Below are positions 18,853-25,188 of a stretch of 25,343 bases of DNA, piece by piece. A program made the translations under genes and the position numbers. The number at the start of each line of letters is the position of its first letter. The stretch's first letter is position 1. This DNA comes from a virus. The notes below the pieces were generated by a model, which saw only the letters and a program-made list of their open reading frames with translations, searched no databases and was not told the origin of the DNA. Location: positions 1-25,343 of IMG/VR virus record IMGVR_UViG_3300037193_001237. One strand, given 5' to 3'.

Positions 18853-19043
18853 AGAACATCGGGCTTGTGAGCTTGCGTAGGTGCTCGAATCTTGAGTGCC
18901 CCAACAGGTTCGGGGAAGGCCCTTTCGTGCTGCTGACAGCCAATGAGCTTACGCGGCACCGAGGGCTCACGCTGATGTTGTGCGAGCCTTGCGCCATTGG
19001 GCTGATGGACTCCATTCCCCTCCAGAAGGGGGATGAGTCATGA
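18849..19043 (+). CDS. Zinc-binding small protein, 64 aa
   Basis: ATGA overlap with the previous gene. RRCSNLECPNRF and LMLCEPCAIGLMD give two cysteine pairs about 30 residues apart, a probable four-cysteine zinc site. Its stop overlaps the start of the metalloprotease gene (ATGA). Confidence 0.72.
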   Translation: MKNIGLVSLRRCSNLECPNRFGEGPFVLLTANELTRHRGLTLMLCEPCAIGLMDSIPLQKGDES

Positions 19044-19723
19044 GACGAACCCTCACCGCACTGGCCGCCGCTACGGCGGCTTTTTTCATGTCCGCATCCC
19101 AGGCTCAGGCCACAACCCTGAGCGGGGAGGGCTGGGCCATAGGCGTTGACCGGCCTCTGTACAGCCTGGACTCGGACTACCCCTACTACATCAAGTTCGG
19201 GTCGCAGCAGGCCCTTGAGGTGCTGCTGCCGTACGCCCTGGAGACCGCTCAGCATCTCCGGGACGCGACCGGGCTTCAGTTCATTGTCGCGGCAGAGGTC
19301 ATCGACAACCAGATGCACACCTGTGCGGAGCATCCCTTCCACGTCTTCACGCTGGGATACAGATACCGCCCGGCCGGAGACCACACCCGGGCCAGCATCG
19401 CCTACCCCTGCTACAGGGCTAGCGACGGCAGCGCCTGGGGCGGCTGGCTGTACATGAACTCCGAGATGTGGACTGAGCAGCCCTTCAAGTACGAGAACCC
19501 CGACAGCGACGAGTCTTTCCGGCGCAATGCCGTGTCGCACGAGGTTGGTCATCTCACTGGGCTGAGCCACCCTCCGGGTGATCCCTACAACTGCGTTCCC
19601 GAAGGAGTGGAGCCGATCATGTGCAGCCCTCTGGGGGGCTATCTGCACCCGGACAACGCCGGGAAGTACACGGTCTATGACCGCAACGGGCTTCAGCAGC
19701 TCGTGGCGAACGAGGAGGGCTGA
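19040..19723 (+). CDS. Secreted metzincin-type zinc metalloprotease, 227 aa
   Basis: The ATG at 19040 overlaps the previous stop. A Sec signal peptide is clear: MRRT, a hydrophobic alanine/phenylalanine core, then AQA near residue 24 for cleavage. The zinc motif HEVGHLTGLSH (residues 167-177) is the extended HExxHxxGxxH of metzincins, and Met194 in PIMCS fits the Met-turn. Four cysteines after the signal peptide could form two disulfides, as in an extracellular enzyme. Similar folds include Streptomyces snapalysin-like (M7) and matrixin-like peptidases; which is closest cannot be told. Codons 9-16 form a terminator-shaped hairpin. Its target, and why it sits in a replication operon, are unknown. 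Confidence 0.88.
   Translation: MRRTLTALAAATAAFFMSASQAQATTLSGEGWAIGVDRPLYSLDSDYPYYIKFGSQQALEVLLPYALETAQHLRDATGLQFIVAAEVIDNQMHTCAEHPFHVFTLGYRYRPAGDHTRASIAYPCYRASDGSAWGGWLYMNSEMWTEQPFKYENPDSDESFRRNAVSHEVGHLTGLSHPPGDPYNCVPEGVEPIMCSPLGGYLHPDNAGKYTVYDRNGLQQLVANEEG
19064..19086 (+). terminator. Terminator-shaped hairpin within the protease signal-peptide codons
   Basis: GCCGCCG (19064-19070), CTA loop, CGGCGGC (19074-19080), then six Ts (19081-19086). It has all parts of an intrinsic terminator, yet encodes the alanine core and the phenylalanines of the signal peptide. Translating ribosomes would disrupt it, so it may act as a translation-dependent attenuator for the protease and the genes after it. 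Confidence 0.7.
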
Positions 19724-19893
19724 TGAAGAACCTCATCATCAGTAAGGCTCCGGACAGAGTTGGAACCTACCTCTGGCTGGAGGAGAAAGACGGCTGGACT
19801 GCCCTAGCTCGGTTCCTCTCGCCGGAGAAAGCGGAAATGTTCATGGCCTGGAGCAAGGCCAGGGGGATCTTCAAAGAGGGCGAGGAGGGCTGA
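19723..19893 (+). CDS. Hypothetical protein, 56 aa
   Basis: The ATG at 19723 overlaps the protease stop (TGATG) and follows GAGGAGGG. Compact alpha/beta (TYLWLEEKDGWTALARFLSP; AEMFMAWSKARGIF). No signal peptide, so it is unlikely to be an inhibitor exported with the protease, though a cytoplasmic immunity role is conceivable. Confidence 0.68.
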   Translation: MKNLIISKAPDRVGTYLWLEEKDGWTALARFLSPEKAEMFMAWSKARGIFKEGEEG

Positions 19894-20036
19894 TGCCCTG
19901 CTGGCACAAGTGGGGGAAGTGGGAGCTGCGAGAAGGGACGGAGTACCGGCGCAACGGCACATCCGTTCCCACGACCCTTCAGATCCGTACCTGCAAGAGG
20001 TGCGGCAAGAACAAGCTAAGGAGGATCGTTTCATGA
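19893..20036 (+). CDS. Zinc-ribbon protein, 47 aa
   Basis: TGATG overlap with the previous gene, GAGGAGGG upstream. PCWHKWGKWE at the start and IRTCKRCGKNKLRRI at the end supply Cys, His and Cys-x2-Cys for one zinc ion in a basic background. This type is frequent in actinophages; function unknown. Confidence 0.7.
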   Translation: MPCWHKWGKWELREGTEYRRNGTSVPTTLQIRTCKRCGKNKLRRIVS

Positions 20037-20299
20037 GTGATCTGCACAGGCTCCCGCTGCTGGAGCATGACCTGCCGGAGTATCGGAGAAACGACGACAC
20101 ATCAGGCTGGGGGAAGAAGCGGGAGAAGGTCAAGGTCTACCGCAACGAGGATCACCGCTGGAGTTGGGAACACCTCTGCAAGGAGCCGACCCCGACGACA
20201 GCCGGTCGCATTGTCAGGGACCCCACCATGTGGGGATTCATTCTCTGGAGAGACGCCTACAGGATGGCCAACATGCACGCCAAGGAGTGCTGCCGATGA
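20033..20299 (+). CDS. Hypothetical protein, 88 aa
   Basis: The ATG at 20033 overlaps the previous stop, with AAGGAGGATC upstream. Hydrophilic N-terminus (LPEYRRNDDTSGWGKKREKV) and a helical Trp-rich end (MWGFILWRDAYRMANMHAKE). Unrecognised. Confidence 0.7.
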   Translation: MSDLHRLPLLEHDLPEYRRNDDTSGWGKKREKVKVYRNEDHRWSWEHLCKEPTPTTAGRIVRDPTMWGFILWRDAYRMANMHAKECCR

Positions 20300-20583
20300 A
20301 GCTCGTGAGAGACAAGATCCCAGCCCGGTACGGGCCGGAGAAGTACCGGCAGGCCAAGCGTGAGGAGATGGCCCTCCTCCTCCGCCTGAAGCTGGCAGAA
20401 GAGGCCGGAGAAGCCCTGTCGGCCCCGACCTCAAGCCACCTGTTGGTGGAACTGGCTGATCTCGCGGAGGTGATAGAAGCCCTCCTGGATGTGGAGGGTT
20501 TCTCCTACCGCGAGCTGACTGAGGCCATGGCAACGAAGCGAGCCCACAAGGGCGGATTCACCGAAGGATGGGTGCTGGAGTGA
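20296..20583 (+). CDS. MazG-like NTP pyrophosphohydrolase-fold protein, 95 aa
   Basis: The ATG at 20296 overlaps the previous stop. KLVRDKIP at the start and KLAEEAGEALSA with Glu35, Glu36, Glu39, then Glu52-x2-Asp55 in LVELADLAEVIEALL, give the EExxE...ExxD magnesium-binding pattern of all-alpha NTP pyrophosphatases. Such phage proteins hydrolyse (d)NTPs or alarmone-type nucleotides and may adjust host nucleotide pools. The KLVRDKIP start is typical of the phosphoribosyl-ATP-pyrophosphohydrolase-like subgroup. Overlaps the resolvase gene. Confidence 0.82.
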   Translation: MKLVRDKIPARYGPEKYRQAKREEMALLLRLKLAEEAGEALSAPTSSHLLVELADLAEVIEALLDVEGFSYRELTEAMATKRAHKGGFTEGWVLE

Positions 20584-21017
20584 CGAACAAGTCAAAGGAG
20601 CGGGGCACCGAGACAGAGCGCTTGGTGGTCAACTACCTCAAGCAGTGGTGGCCCATGGCGGAGAGACGGGCCCTTGCCGGAGAACTGGACAAGGGCGACA
20701 TCATCAACGTCCCGATGACCGTAGTTGAGGTCAAGGGCGACCGTCAGCAGGTGCCCAGCAATCTCGCCAAGTGGCGAGAAGAGACCGTGGCGGAGATGCT
20801 GAATGACCAACATGCACAATTCTGCATGCTGGTAGTTCGCCTTGAGGGCAGAGGCGTGGAACGCTGGGACGCCTGGATGCCTTTCCGGCAGCTTGGGATA
20901 CCCCTGTACGGGGAGGACGAATGGGCCCGTATGAATCTGAGCGTCGCCGTTCCGGTGCTTCAGCACCTCCACAGCTTCCCCTCGCTCCCGTTCTTGAAGC
21001 GTACGGAGTCGAAGTAA
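20580..21017 (+). CDS. Hjc-like Holliday junction resolvase / PD-(D/E)XK nuclease, 145 aa
   Basis: The GTG at 20580 overlaps the MazG-like stop (GTGA); the in-frame ATG at 20568 is less likely. The N-terminus NKSKERGTETERLVVNYL is the basic helix with catalytic Glu of archaeal Hjc-type resolvases. GELDKGDI contains Asp40, and VVEVKGDR contains Glu50-x-Lys52. The length is normal for Hjc-like phage enzymes. Resolves branched replication or recombination intermediates before packaging. Confidence 0.8.
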   Translation: MTNKSKERGTETERLVVNYLKQWWPMAERRALAGELDKGDIINVPMTVVEVKGDRQQVPSNLAKWREETVAEMLNDQHAQFCMLVVRLEGRGVERWDAWMPFRQLGIPLYGEDEWARMNLSVAVPVLQHLHSFPSLPFLKRTESK

Positions 21018-21331
21018 CAGGGGACCGCTGGGGCGAGCAGACCATCTGCTGCCCTGTACACGGAGACAGACGCCCTTCTATGAGAGTCAACGTTGGGAAG
21101 GGCGTCTTCTTCTGCCACTCGTGCGGCGCCAAGGGGGGCGCCGTACATCTGATCATGGCCATGGAGAGCACCACATATGAAGACGCTGTCAGCAGAGGAG
21201 AGGCGCTTCTTCGAGAGCGCGGTATCGCAGTACCAAAGCGGACTTCGGGCCGATACCAGAGGCCAGGAGTATCTGACGGGCCGGGGGATCGGGCCCGAGG
21301 TCGCCGGTACGTTCCGCCTGGGCGTAGTTAA
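20921..21331 (+). CDS. Primase zinc-finger (CHC2) protein, 136 aa
   Basis: The ATG at 20921 follows GGGGAGGA and overlaps the resolvase gene by 97 bases in another frame. The core TICCPVHGDRRPSM then GVFFCHSCGAKGG contains Cys44, His47, Cys65, Cys68, the CHC2 zinc-binding domain that reads primer-initiation sites in DnaG-type primases. After about residue 105 the sequence turns into low-complexity Arg/Gly, while the reading frame of the TOPRIM gene takes over. It therefore forms the N-terminal half of a primase split across two overlapping genes. Confidence 0.82.
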   Translation: MGPYESERRRSGASAPPQLPLAPVLEAYGVEVTGDRWGEQTICCPVHGDRRPSMRVNVGKGVFFCHSCGAKGGAVHLIMAMESTTYEDAVSRGEALLRERGIAVPKRTSGRYQRPGVSDGPGDRARGRRYVPPGRS

Positions 21332-21815
21332 CAATCCTCTCGCTGGCCACGAGTCATACCGGGGCCGACTGGCCATCCCCTACCTGACCCCGTCAGGGCC
21401 GGTCAACCTCCGCTTCCGATGCCTGAAGCCCCATGACTGCAAGGCGGAGAACTGCCCGAAGTACGTCAGCCTTGACGGAGCTGACACGAACCTGTTCAAC
21501 GTTGCTGCCCTGAAGGCAGAGTCCCCCCATATCTGTGTGACCGAGGGCGAGATTGACACCATCACCCTCACCATGTGCGGCATCGCCGCCGTGGGCGTTC
21601 CTGGTGTCGAGAACTGGCAAGAACACTTCCGACTCTGCCTTGACGACTTCGACGTTGTTTACGTCCTCGGGGACGGAGACAAAGCCGGTCGCAAGTTCAG
21701 CTCATTCCTGGCCCGGGAAGCCAGGGCGAGAAAGATTCAACTCCCGAGAGGAGAGGACGTAAATGACCTCTACAGACGAGCAGGGGCCGACGCAGTTCGA
21801 GGACTCCTCGGCTAA
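21177..21815 (+). CDS. Primase catalytic (TOPRIM) protein, 212 aa
   Basis: ATG at 21177 with GGAGAG 8 bases upstream, overlapping the CHC2 gene by 155 bases in the +1 frame. The N-terminal part (YLTGRGIGPEVAGTFRLGVV, then RGRLAIPYLTPSG) matches the primase RNA-polymerase-core fold. The TOPRIM domain follows: VTEGEIDT with Glu123, Glu125 and Asp127, and LGDGDKAGR with Asp166 and Asp168. It ends in the usual PRGEDVNDLYR segment. Together with the CHC2 protein it makes a complete primase. Confidence 0.85.
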   Translation: MKTLSAEERRFFESAVSQYQSGLRADTRGQEYLTGRGIGPEVAGTFRLGVVNNPLAGHESYRGRLAIPYLTPSGPVNLRFRCLKPHDCKAENCPKYVSLDGADTNLFNVAALKAESPHICVTEGEIDTITLTMCGIAAVGVPGVENWQEHFRLCLDDFDVVYVLGDGDKAGRKFSSFLAREARARKIQLPRGEDVNDLYRRAGADAVRGLLG

Positions 21816-22161
21816 GGCCAAGGAGGCTCCGAAGAACGGGGACTTTCCGAACCCTGCAACTGGGTTCCGTGACTACCTCATCGACGCTGGCGTCGCCTGG
21901 TACCGCTACAACCACGATGCTTCGGACTACGACGACGATTTCGATGAGGAGTACGCCGAGAGCCTCATGAGGGAGTTCCTGTCTTTGGAGGAGAGGCGTG
22001 TGGTCACGCGGGGTCATCAAGCCACCGAACTCGCCGCTAGCCGGATGGTCACCGGTGGCATAGCTCTACTGACGGAGGACGGAGAACAGCGCAGCTACCT
22101 GGACCTCCGTGACTGGCTCATAGGCGAGCTGGACAGGGCGTACGAGAGGGGAGCGCTGTGA
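21763..22161 (+). CDS. Acidic hypothetical protein, 132 aa
   Basis: Unrecognised. The ATG at 21763 follows GAGAGGAGAGGAC and overlaps the primase gene by 53 bases. Very acidic middle (HDASDYDDDFDEEYAESLMR) and a helical C-terminus (YLDLRDWLIGELDRAYERG). Could be a DNA-mimic-like or partner protein; that is a guess from charge only. Confidence 0.7.
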   Translation: MTSTDEQGPTQFEDSSAKAKEAPKNGDFPNPATGFRDYLIDAGVAWYRYNHDASDYDDDFDEEYAESLMREFLSLEERRVVTRGHQATELAASRMVTGGIALLTEDGEQRSYLDLRDWLIGELDRAYERGAL

Positions 22162-22355
22162 ACCCCCTGACCATCCAGGAACTTCACCTGAAGCAGGCGC
22201 AGCTCTCCGAGAAGGCTGAGCGACTGCGTCAGGAGTGGCGTACGGCCTCTGCCACCAGCCCCCGAGCCCTGAGCCTGGGCAAGGAGACGAAGCTCCTCCA
22301 GGAGCGAGCCGACGACTACGAGAAGCTGCTGAAGCTGGCAGAGGAGGGGCTGTGA
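22158..22355 (+). CDS. Coiled-coil hypothetical protein, 65 aa
   Basis: GTG at 22158 overlapping the previous stop (GTGA). Almost entirely helical with heptad-like leucines (QELHLKQAQLSEKAERLRQE; KLLQERADDYEKLLKLAEEG). Function unknown; may oligomerise. Confidence 0.7.
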   Translation: MNPLTIQELHLKQAQLSEKAERLRQEWRTASATSPRALSLGKETKLLQERADDYEKLLKLAEEGL

Positions 22356-22507
22356 TCCAGAAACGATGTGAACAATGCGGGCGAACGGGGACACGACAGT
22401 TCCGGACGCTCACCAGCGATGAACACAACATTCGCATCATCGTCTGTGCGAACAAGGCCGCCTGTCGGCGGCGCTGGCCTCGGCGTTCAGCAGAGGAGGA
22501 CCTGTGA
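22352..22507 (+). CDS. Zinc-ribbon protein, 51 aa
   Basis: GTG at 22352 overlapping the previous stop (GTGA). KRCEQCGRTGTRQF and IIVCANKAACRRRW give Cys-x2-Cys...Cys-x5-Cys, a probable treble-clef or ribbon zinc site. Its stop overlaps the next GTG (GTGA). Confidence 0.7.
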   Translation: MIQKRCEQCGRTGTRQFRTLTSDEHNIRIIVCANKAACRRRWPRRSAEEDL

Positions 22508-23058
22508 GCGTCGTTCACGGCACTAACGAAAACGGCCCCTGCGACTGCGGAGATGTCGCCAACTGTGCGGAGGAGCGCGACACGCTGACCAAGGAACGGT
22601 TCATGAAGATCCATAACATGGCCCCGGGCGACGAGCTGCGCGATCAGATCGCTCACAAGATTGGCGATGCCGTCTGCATTTGGAACGCAGGCGAGGGGGC
22701 CGAGGGGGTTCCATTCGAGGAATGGATTGCCGGTAACGTCATGGCCTTGGTCGATCCGCTCCTTCGAGGAATGTCTGTCTCTCGCGGCGCTGAGAGTTTC
22801 CATGCTCAGCACTCACTTTCAGAGGAGCGCCAGCGAGCGGAGCGAGCTGAGAAGAAGCGCGATGAGCTGTTCAAGATGATCAATGACCTCACGGCGCAAT
22901 TGATCGCCGAGAGGACGAGGCGCCTGAGGGCAGAGAAGGCCATCGAGCGCGTGAGGAAGCTCCATCGCGAGGAGTACGGCTGCTGCGTCGCCTGCATGGG
23001 CGAGGCGTCGATCCCCTACCCCTGCGACACCATCACCGCCATGGAGGGGGAGACATGA
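22504..23058 (+). CDS. Coiled-coil protein with terminal cysteines, 184 aa
   Basis: Unrecognised. GTG at 22504. N-terminal CDCGDVANC cluster, a globular part with GDAVCIWNAGEGAEGVPFEE, a long coiled coil from about residue 105 to 155 (EERQRAERAEKKRDELFKMI), and a C-terminal YGCCVACMGEA cluster. It may be an elongated dimer with zinc sites at both ends. Confidence 0.7.
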   Translation: MSVVHGTNENGPCDCGDVANCAEERDTLTKERFMKIHNMAPGDELRDQIAHKIGDAVCIWNAGEGAEGVPFEEWIAGNVMALVDPLLRGMSVSRGAESFHAQHSLSEERQRAERAEKKRDELFKMINDLTAQLIAERTRRLRAEKAIERVRKLHREEYGCCVACMGEASIPYPCDTITAMEGET

Positions 23059-23408
23059 TCTCCTTCCCCTGGAAGAAGCGGAGGCGGGCTCAACACAAGA
23101 GCCCGCCTCTTCGCGTTGTGAGGGAGGAGCGAGACGAGGCCCGCAGGGAACTGGGGAAAGCCAAGGCGAACCTGCTGAACGCCCGCCTGGAGCTTCAGCA
23201 CGTCCGCATGGCCCGGGACTACCTCCTGGACCAGAACGCCTACCTGAGGGGCCGTGTAGCCCTTCTGGAGAACGCCCTGGCTGTCTCCGTCCCGGCCCCC
23301 ATGGACCTGCCAGACATGGTCTGGAAGCCCAAGCCCTCACGCAGGCCCGAGCGGTCTGCCAAGGTGGTCCCACTGCATCAGGCCCCACTAGGAGGAAGAC
23401 GTGCCTGA
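23055..23408 (+). CDS. Basic coiled-coil protein, 117 aa
   Basis: ATGA overlap with the previous gene. Strongly basic N-terminus (PWKKRRRAQHK), a long helix (REERDEARRELGKAKANLLN ... LENALAV), then a proline/arginine tail. Possible nucleic-acid-binding coiled coil. Its sequence character resembles the coiled coil of the preceding gene. Confidence 0.68.
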   Translation: MISFPWKKRRRAQHKSPPLRVVREERDEARRELGKAKANLLNARLELQHVRMARDYLLDQNAYLRGRVALLENALAVSVPAPMDLPDMVWKPKPSRRPERSAKVVPLHQAPLGGRRA

Positions 23409-23706
23409 GCTGTCCATGAAGGTCACCCGTACCGGGGTGACCTTCGAACTGACCGACGACGACTCGGAGACGAGCGTCAAGCTCCTCCTGGAGGACAGCA
23501 AGGAAGTCCTCATCCGGAAGATGAGGAAGGTGCTGAGTCTGGCGGAGCCGAACGATGAGAAGCTGGCGAGAGCCCTGGAGGTCAGCGGTCGTGGCTTGCC
23601 CGATCCGAAGGACAAGCCTCGCGCCTTGGGCTGGGGGCGGCCGGATCTGCCCGACAGGCTGAAGAACGAGGTCGAGCTGATCCAGCCCGGAGAGGAGGGC
23701 GAGTGA
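23401..23706 (+). CDS. Hypothetical protein, 101 aa
   Basis: GTG at 23401 with GGAGGAAG upstream, overlapping the previous gene by 8 bases. Beta-like start (SMKVTRTGVTFELTDDDSET) and a helical acidic middle (KEVLIRKMRKVLSLAE), then a proline-rich part. Unrecognised. Confidence 0.7.
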   Translation: MPELSMKVTRTGVTFELTDDDSETSVKLLLEDSKEVLIRKMRKVLSLAEPNDEKLARALEVSGRGLPDPKDKPRALGWGRPDLPDRLKNEVELIQPGEEGE

Positions 23707-24017
23707 GCGAGGTGGAGGTAACTGTTCACTCCGATGAGCATTGGACCGTGCGTAAGTGGCTGGAGCTTTCAGGCGCACCGGACATGAGAGCTGAGTACAC
23801 GTCCGTCATTATCAGGCCGGAGTTGGCGGAACTGACTTACGTCTGGCGCCCGGGGGGATCGGGCACAGCCAAGGCAACGCTCAACGGCCCGCGCCGGAAG
23901 AAGAGTGGTGAGCTTGGCTTGGGCGCCAAGATCGCACTCTTCTCGTTCGATGCTTGGCCTGAATGGCTCCAGGCCATAGCCCTGGAGCACGCCCCTGAGG
24001 GGTGGAAGGCGAAGTGA
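23703..24017 (+). CDS. Hypothetical protein, 104 aa
   Basis: GTG at 23703 overlapping the previous stop (GTGA), with GGAGAGGAGGG upstream. Beta-rich (EVEVTVHSDEHWTVRKWLEL; AELTYVWRPGG), then a Trp-containing C-terminus (FDAWPEWLQAIALEHAPEGW). Unrecognised; no metal or membrane motif. Confidence 0.7.
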   Translation: MSEVEVTVHSDEHWTVRKWLELSGAPDMRAEYTSVIIRPELAELTYVWRPGGSGTAKATLNGPRRKKSGELGLGAKIALFSFDAWPEWLQAIALEHAPEGWKAK

Positions 24018-24286
24018 GCGCGAGGGAGGTGCTTCGGACCAGGCTCGTCGCCTACATGGATGTGAGTCATGAGAAGGCCAACGAACTCATCGACGCCTTC
24101 GCTCACGAGCTGGCGGAGAAGCAGAGAGCCTTTGCCGATCAGGGCTTGGAGGGCGAAGTCCCCGCCTTCTACGTGGCGGGCGTCAAGGATGCCGCTGACC
24201 TGATCGATCCTGAGAAGAACATCGACAAGCTAGCCATGGAGATGAGGGCCGACAGCATCGACCCTCAGACAGGTAGGGCGACATGA
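24014..24286 (+). CDS. Hypothetical helical protein, 90 aa, last early gene
   Basis: The GTG at 24014 overlaps the previous stop; GGAAGG lies upstream. Contains ELIDAFAHELAEKQRAFADQ and VAGVKDAADLIDPEKNID, parallel to the 18616 protein (AHELAEK; IDPE), suggesting an old duplication. Last gene before the convergent terminator. Confidence 0.72.
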   Translation: MSAREVLRTRLVAYMDVSHEKANELIDAFAHELAEKQRAFADQGLEGEVPAFYVAGVKDAADLIDPEKNIDKLAMEMRADSIDPQTGRAT

Positions 24287-24290
24287 AAGA

Positions 24291-24332
24291 ACCCCCGCCC
24301 TGGGAGAAATCCCGGGAGCGGGGGTCTTTTTT
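24291..24332. terminator. Convergent terminator between early and late operons
   Basis: ACCCCCGC/GCGGGGGT (24291-24298 with 24318-24325) extended by CCTGGGA/TCCCGGG (one G-U pair), one bulged A, a GAAA tetraloop (24306-24309), then CTTTTTT. A strong rightward terminator. On the other strand the T-tail is weaker (TTCTTTC) but may still stop the late operon. Confidence 0.88.
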
Positions 24333-24388
24333 GTGTCCGAGCCCTGGACACTGGTGCGTCCCGAAGAGGAGAGGACCGCACACACATA

Positions 24389-24685
24389 CTACTGCAAGAA
24401 CTGCCAGAGGCTGGCGCCACCGCCTGCGAGGCATCCCGCGAATCCCGCAGCCATCCAGACCTTTCTCTCCAGGGAGGAGACCCGGGCCTCAAGGGCTGAG
24501 ACATCGTCCCGGAGGCCCTTTACGTCTTCATCGACATCAGACTTCAGATCCTTGATGTCTCGCTCTACTACGTCCTGGCGCTGAAGGGCGCCATCCAACC
24601 GGCCACTGATCTGAGCGAAGCCGGTATTCACCGCCCCCTTCAGCGCTTCCAGCGCTATGGCTACCCCCACGCTCTCTTCACCCAT
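24389..24685 (-). CDS. Coiled-coil protein with C-terminal membrane anchor, 98 aa
   Basis: Overlaps the holin gene by 8 bases. A long coiled coil (QDVVERDIKDLKSDVDED; LEARVSSLERK) is followed by one membrane span (VWMAAGFAGCLAGGGASLW) at the C-terminus. This is the layout of XhlA-type and similar lysis accessory proteins. Last gene of the leftward late operon, in the lysis module. Confidence 0.75.
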   Translation of the reverse strand: MGEESVGVAIALEALKGAVNTGFAQISGRLDGALQRQDVVERDIKDLKSDVDEDVKGLRDDVSALEARVSSLERKVWMAAGFAGCLAGGGASLWQFLQ

Positions 24686-24863
24686 TGCCCCCCTCCAGGC
24701 GCTGCATCACCCACGTTTTGGCGCTGGAGAGCACCAGGGCCACGGGAGCGGCCCACCACACGGTGACGTCAGCCAGCTCGACCGCGAGCAGGGCCAGGGT
24801 CGCCTGGGCGCCCGTCCAGAAGGCCCTCTCCGCCATGTCGGCGGCCTGGTTGGTGTTCATCAT
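24678..24863 (-). CDS. Probable holin, 61 aa
   Basis: Start at ATGATG (24863 or 24860), with CTAGGAG just upstream overlapping the stop of the previous gene. Hydrophobic segments AFWTGAQATLALLAVELADV and WAAPVALVLSSAKTWVM suggest two spans, with a charged C-terminus (QRLEGGNG). Size, position after an endolysin end, and pairing with a coiled-coil membrane protein fit a phage holin that permeabilises the membrane at lysis. Confidence 0.78.
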   Translation of the reverse strand: MMNTNQAADMAERAFWTGAQATLALLAVELADVTVWWAAPVALVLSSAKTWVMQRLEGGNG

Positions 24864-24869
24864 GTACTC

Positions 24870-25187
24870 CTAGAAGGAAGAGACGACAGCGGAAACGGTG
24901 CCTGTGGGCACGTTGACCACGAGGCGCATGAACTGCACGGGGACATCAACCAGCTTCCATGCCCAGTTCGAGCCGGTGTTGGAGATGTTTCCGGAGAGCG
25001 GGGAATTGCTCCCCGCGTTGATCCCGAAGAAGTTCACGCCGTCGATGGAGAACTGAGGCATGATGGTTGCACCCGTTCCCGAGCTGTCCCACACGACGTG
25101 GATCGTGTAGTTCCGGCTCTCCGGAACCGGAACCCCCTCCGTGGTACCCGAACCGGTCCCCTCTGGTGCGAGCTGTATGACAGCCAT
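24870..25187 (-). CDS. Small beta-rich phage protein in the lysis block, 105 aa
   Basis: ATG at 25187 (minus strand) with GAAGGA upstream. Beta-strand-like throughout (NYTIHVVWDSSGTGATIMPQ; FMRLVVNVPTGTVSAVVSSF), no cysteine or membrane span. It looks like a small structural or decoration-type virion protein, yet it lies between the endolysin end and the holin. Function not assignable. Confidence 0.7.
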   Translation of the reverse strand: MAVIQLAPEGTGSGTTEGVPVPESRNYTIHVVWDSSGTGATIMPQFSIDGVNFFGINAGSNSPLSGNISNTGSNWAWKLVDVPVQFMRLVVNVPTGTVSAVVSSF

Positions 25188-25188
25188 A

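Noticed and set aside
22819-23778. 319-residue minus-strand ORF
   Set aside because: Antisense to coiled-coil genes; composition and lack of a start signal mark it as a shadow. The same applies to the minus ORF at 18803-19648 opposite the metalloprotease.
24333-24584. GTG ORF starting SEPWTLVRPEEER with a YYCKNCQR zinc knuckle
   Set aside because: The first 30 residues look protein-like, but there is no ribosome site (it directly follows the terminator T-run) and it runs antisense into the coiled-coil lysis gene. It may be the remnant of a truncated early gene.
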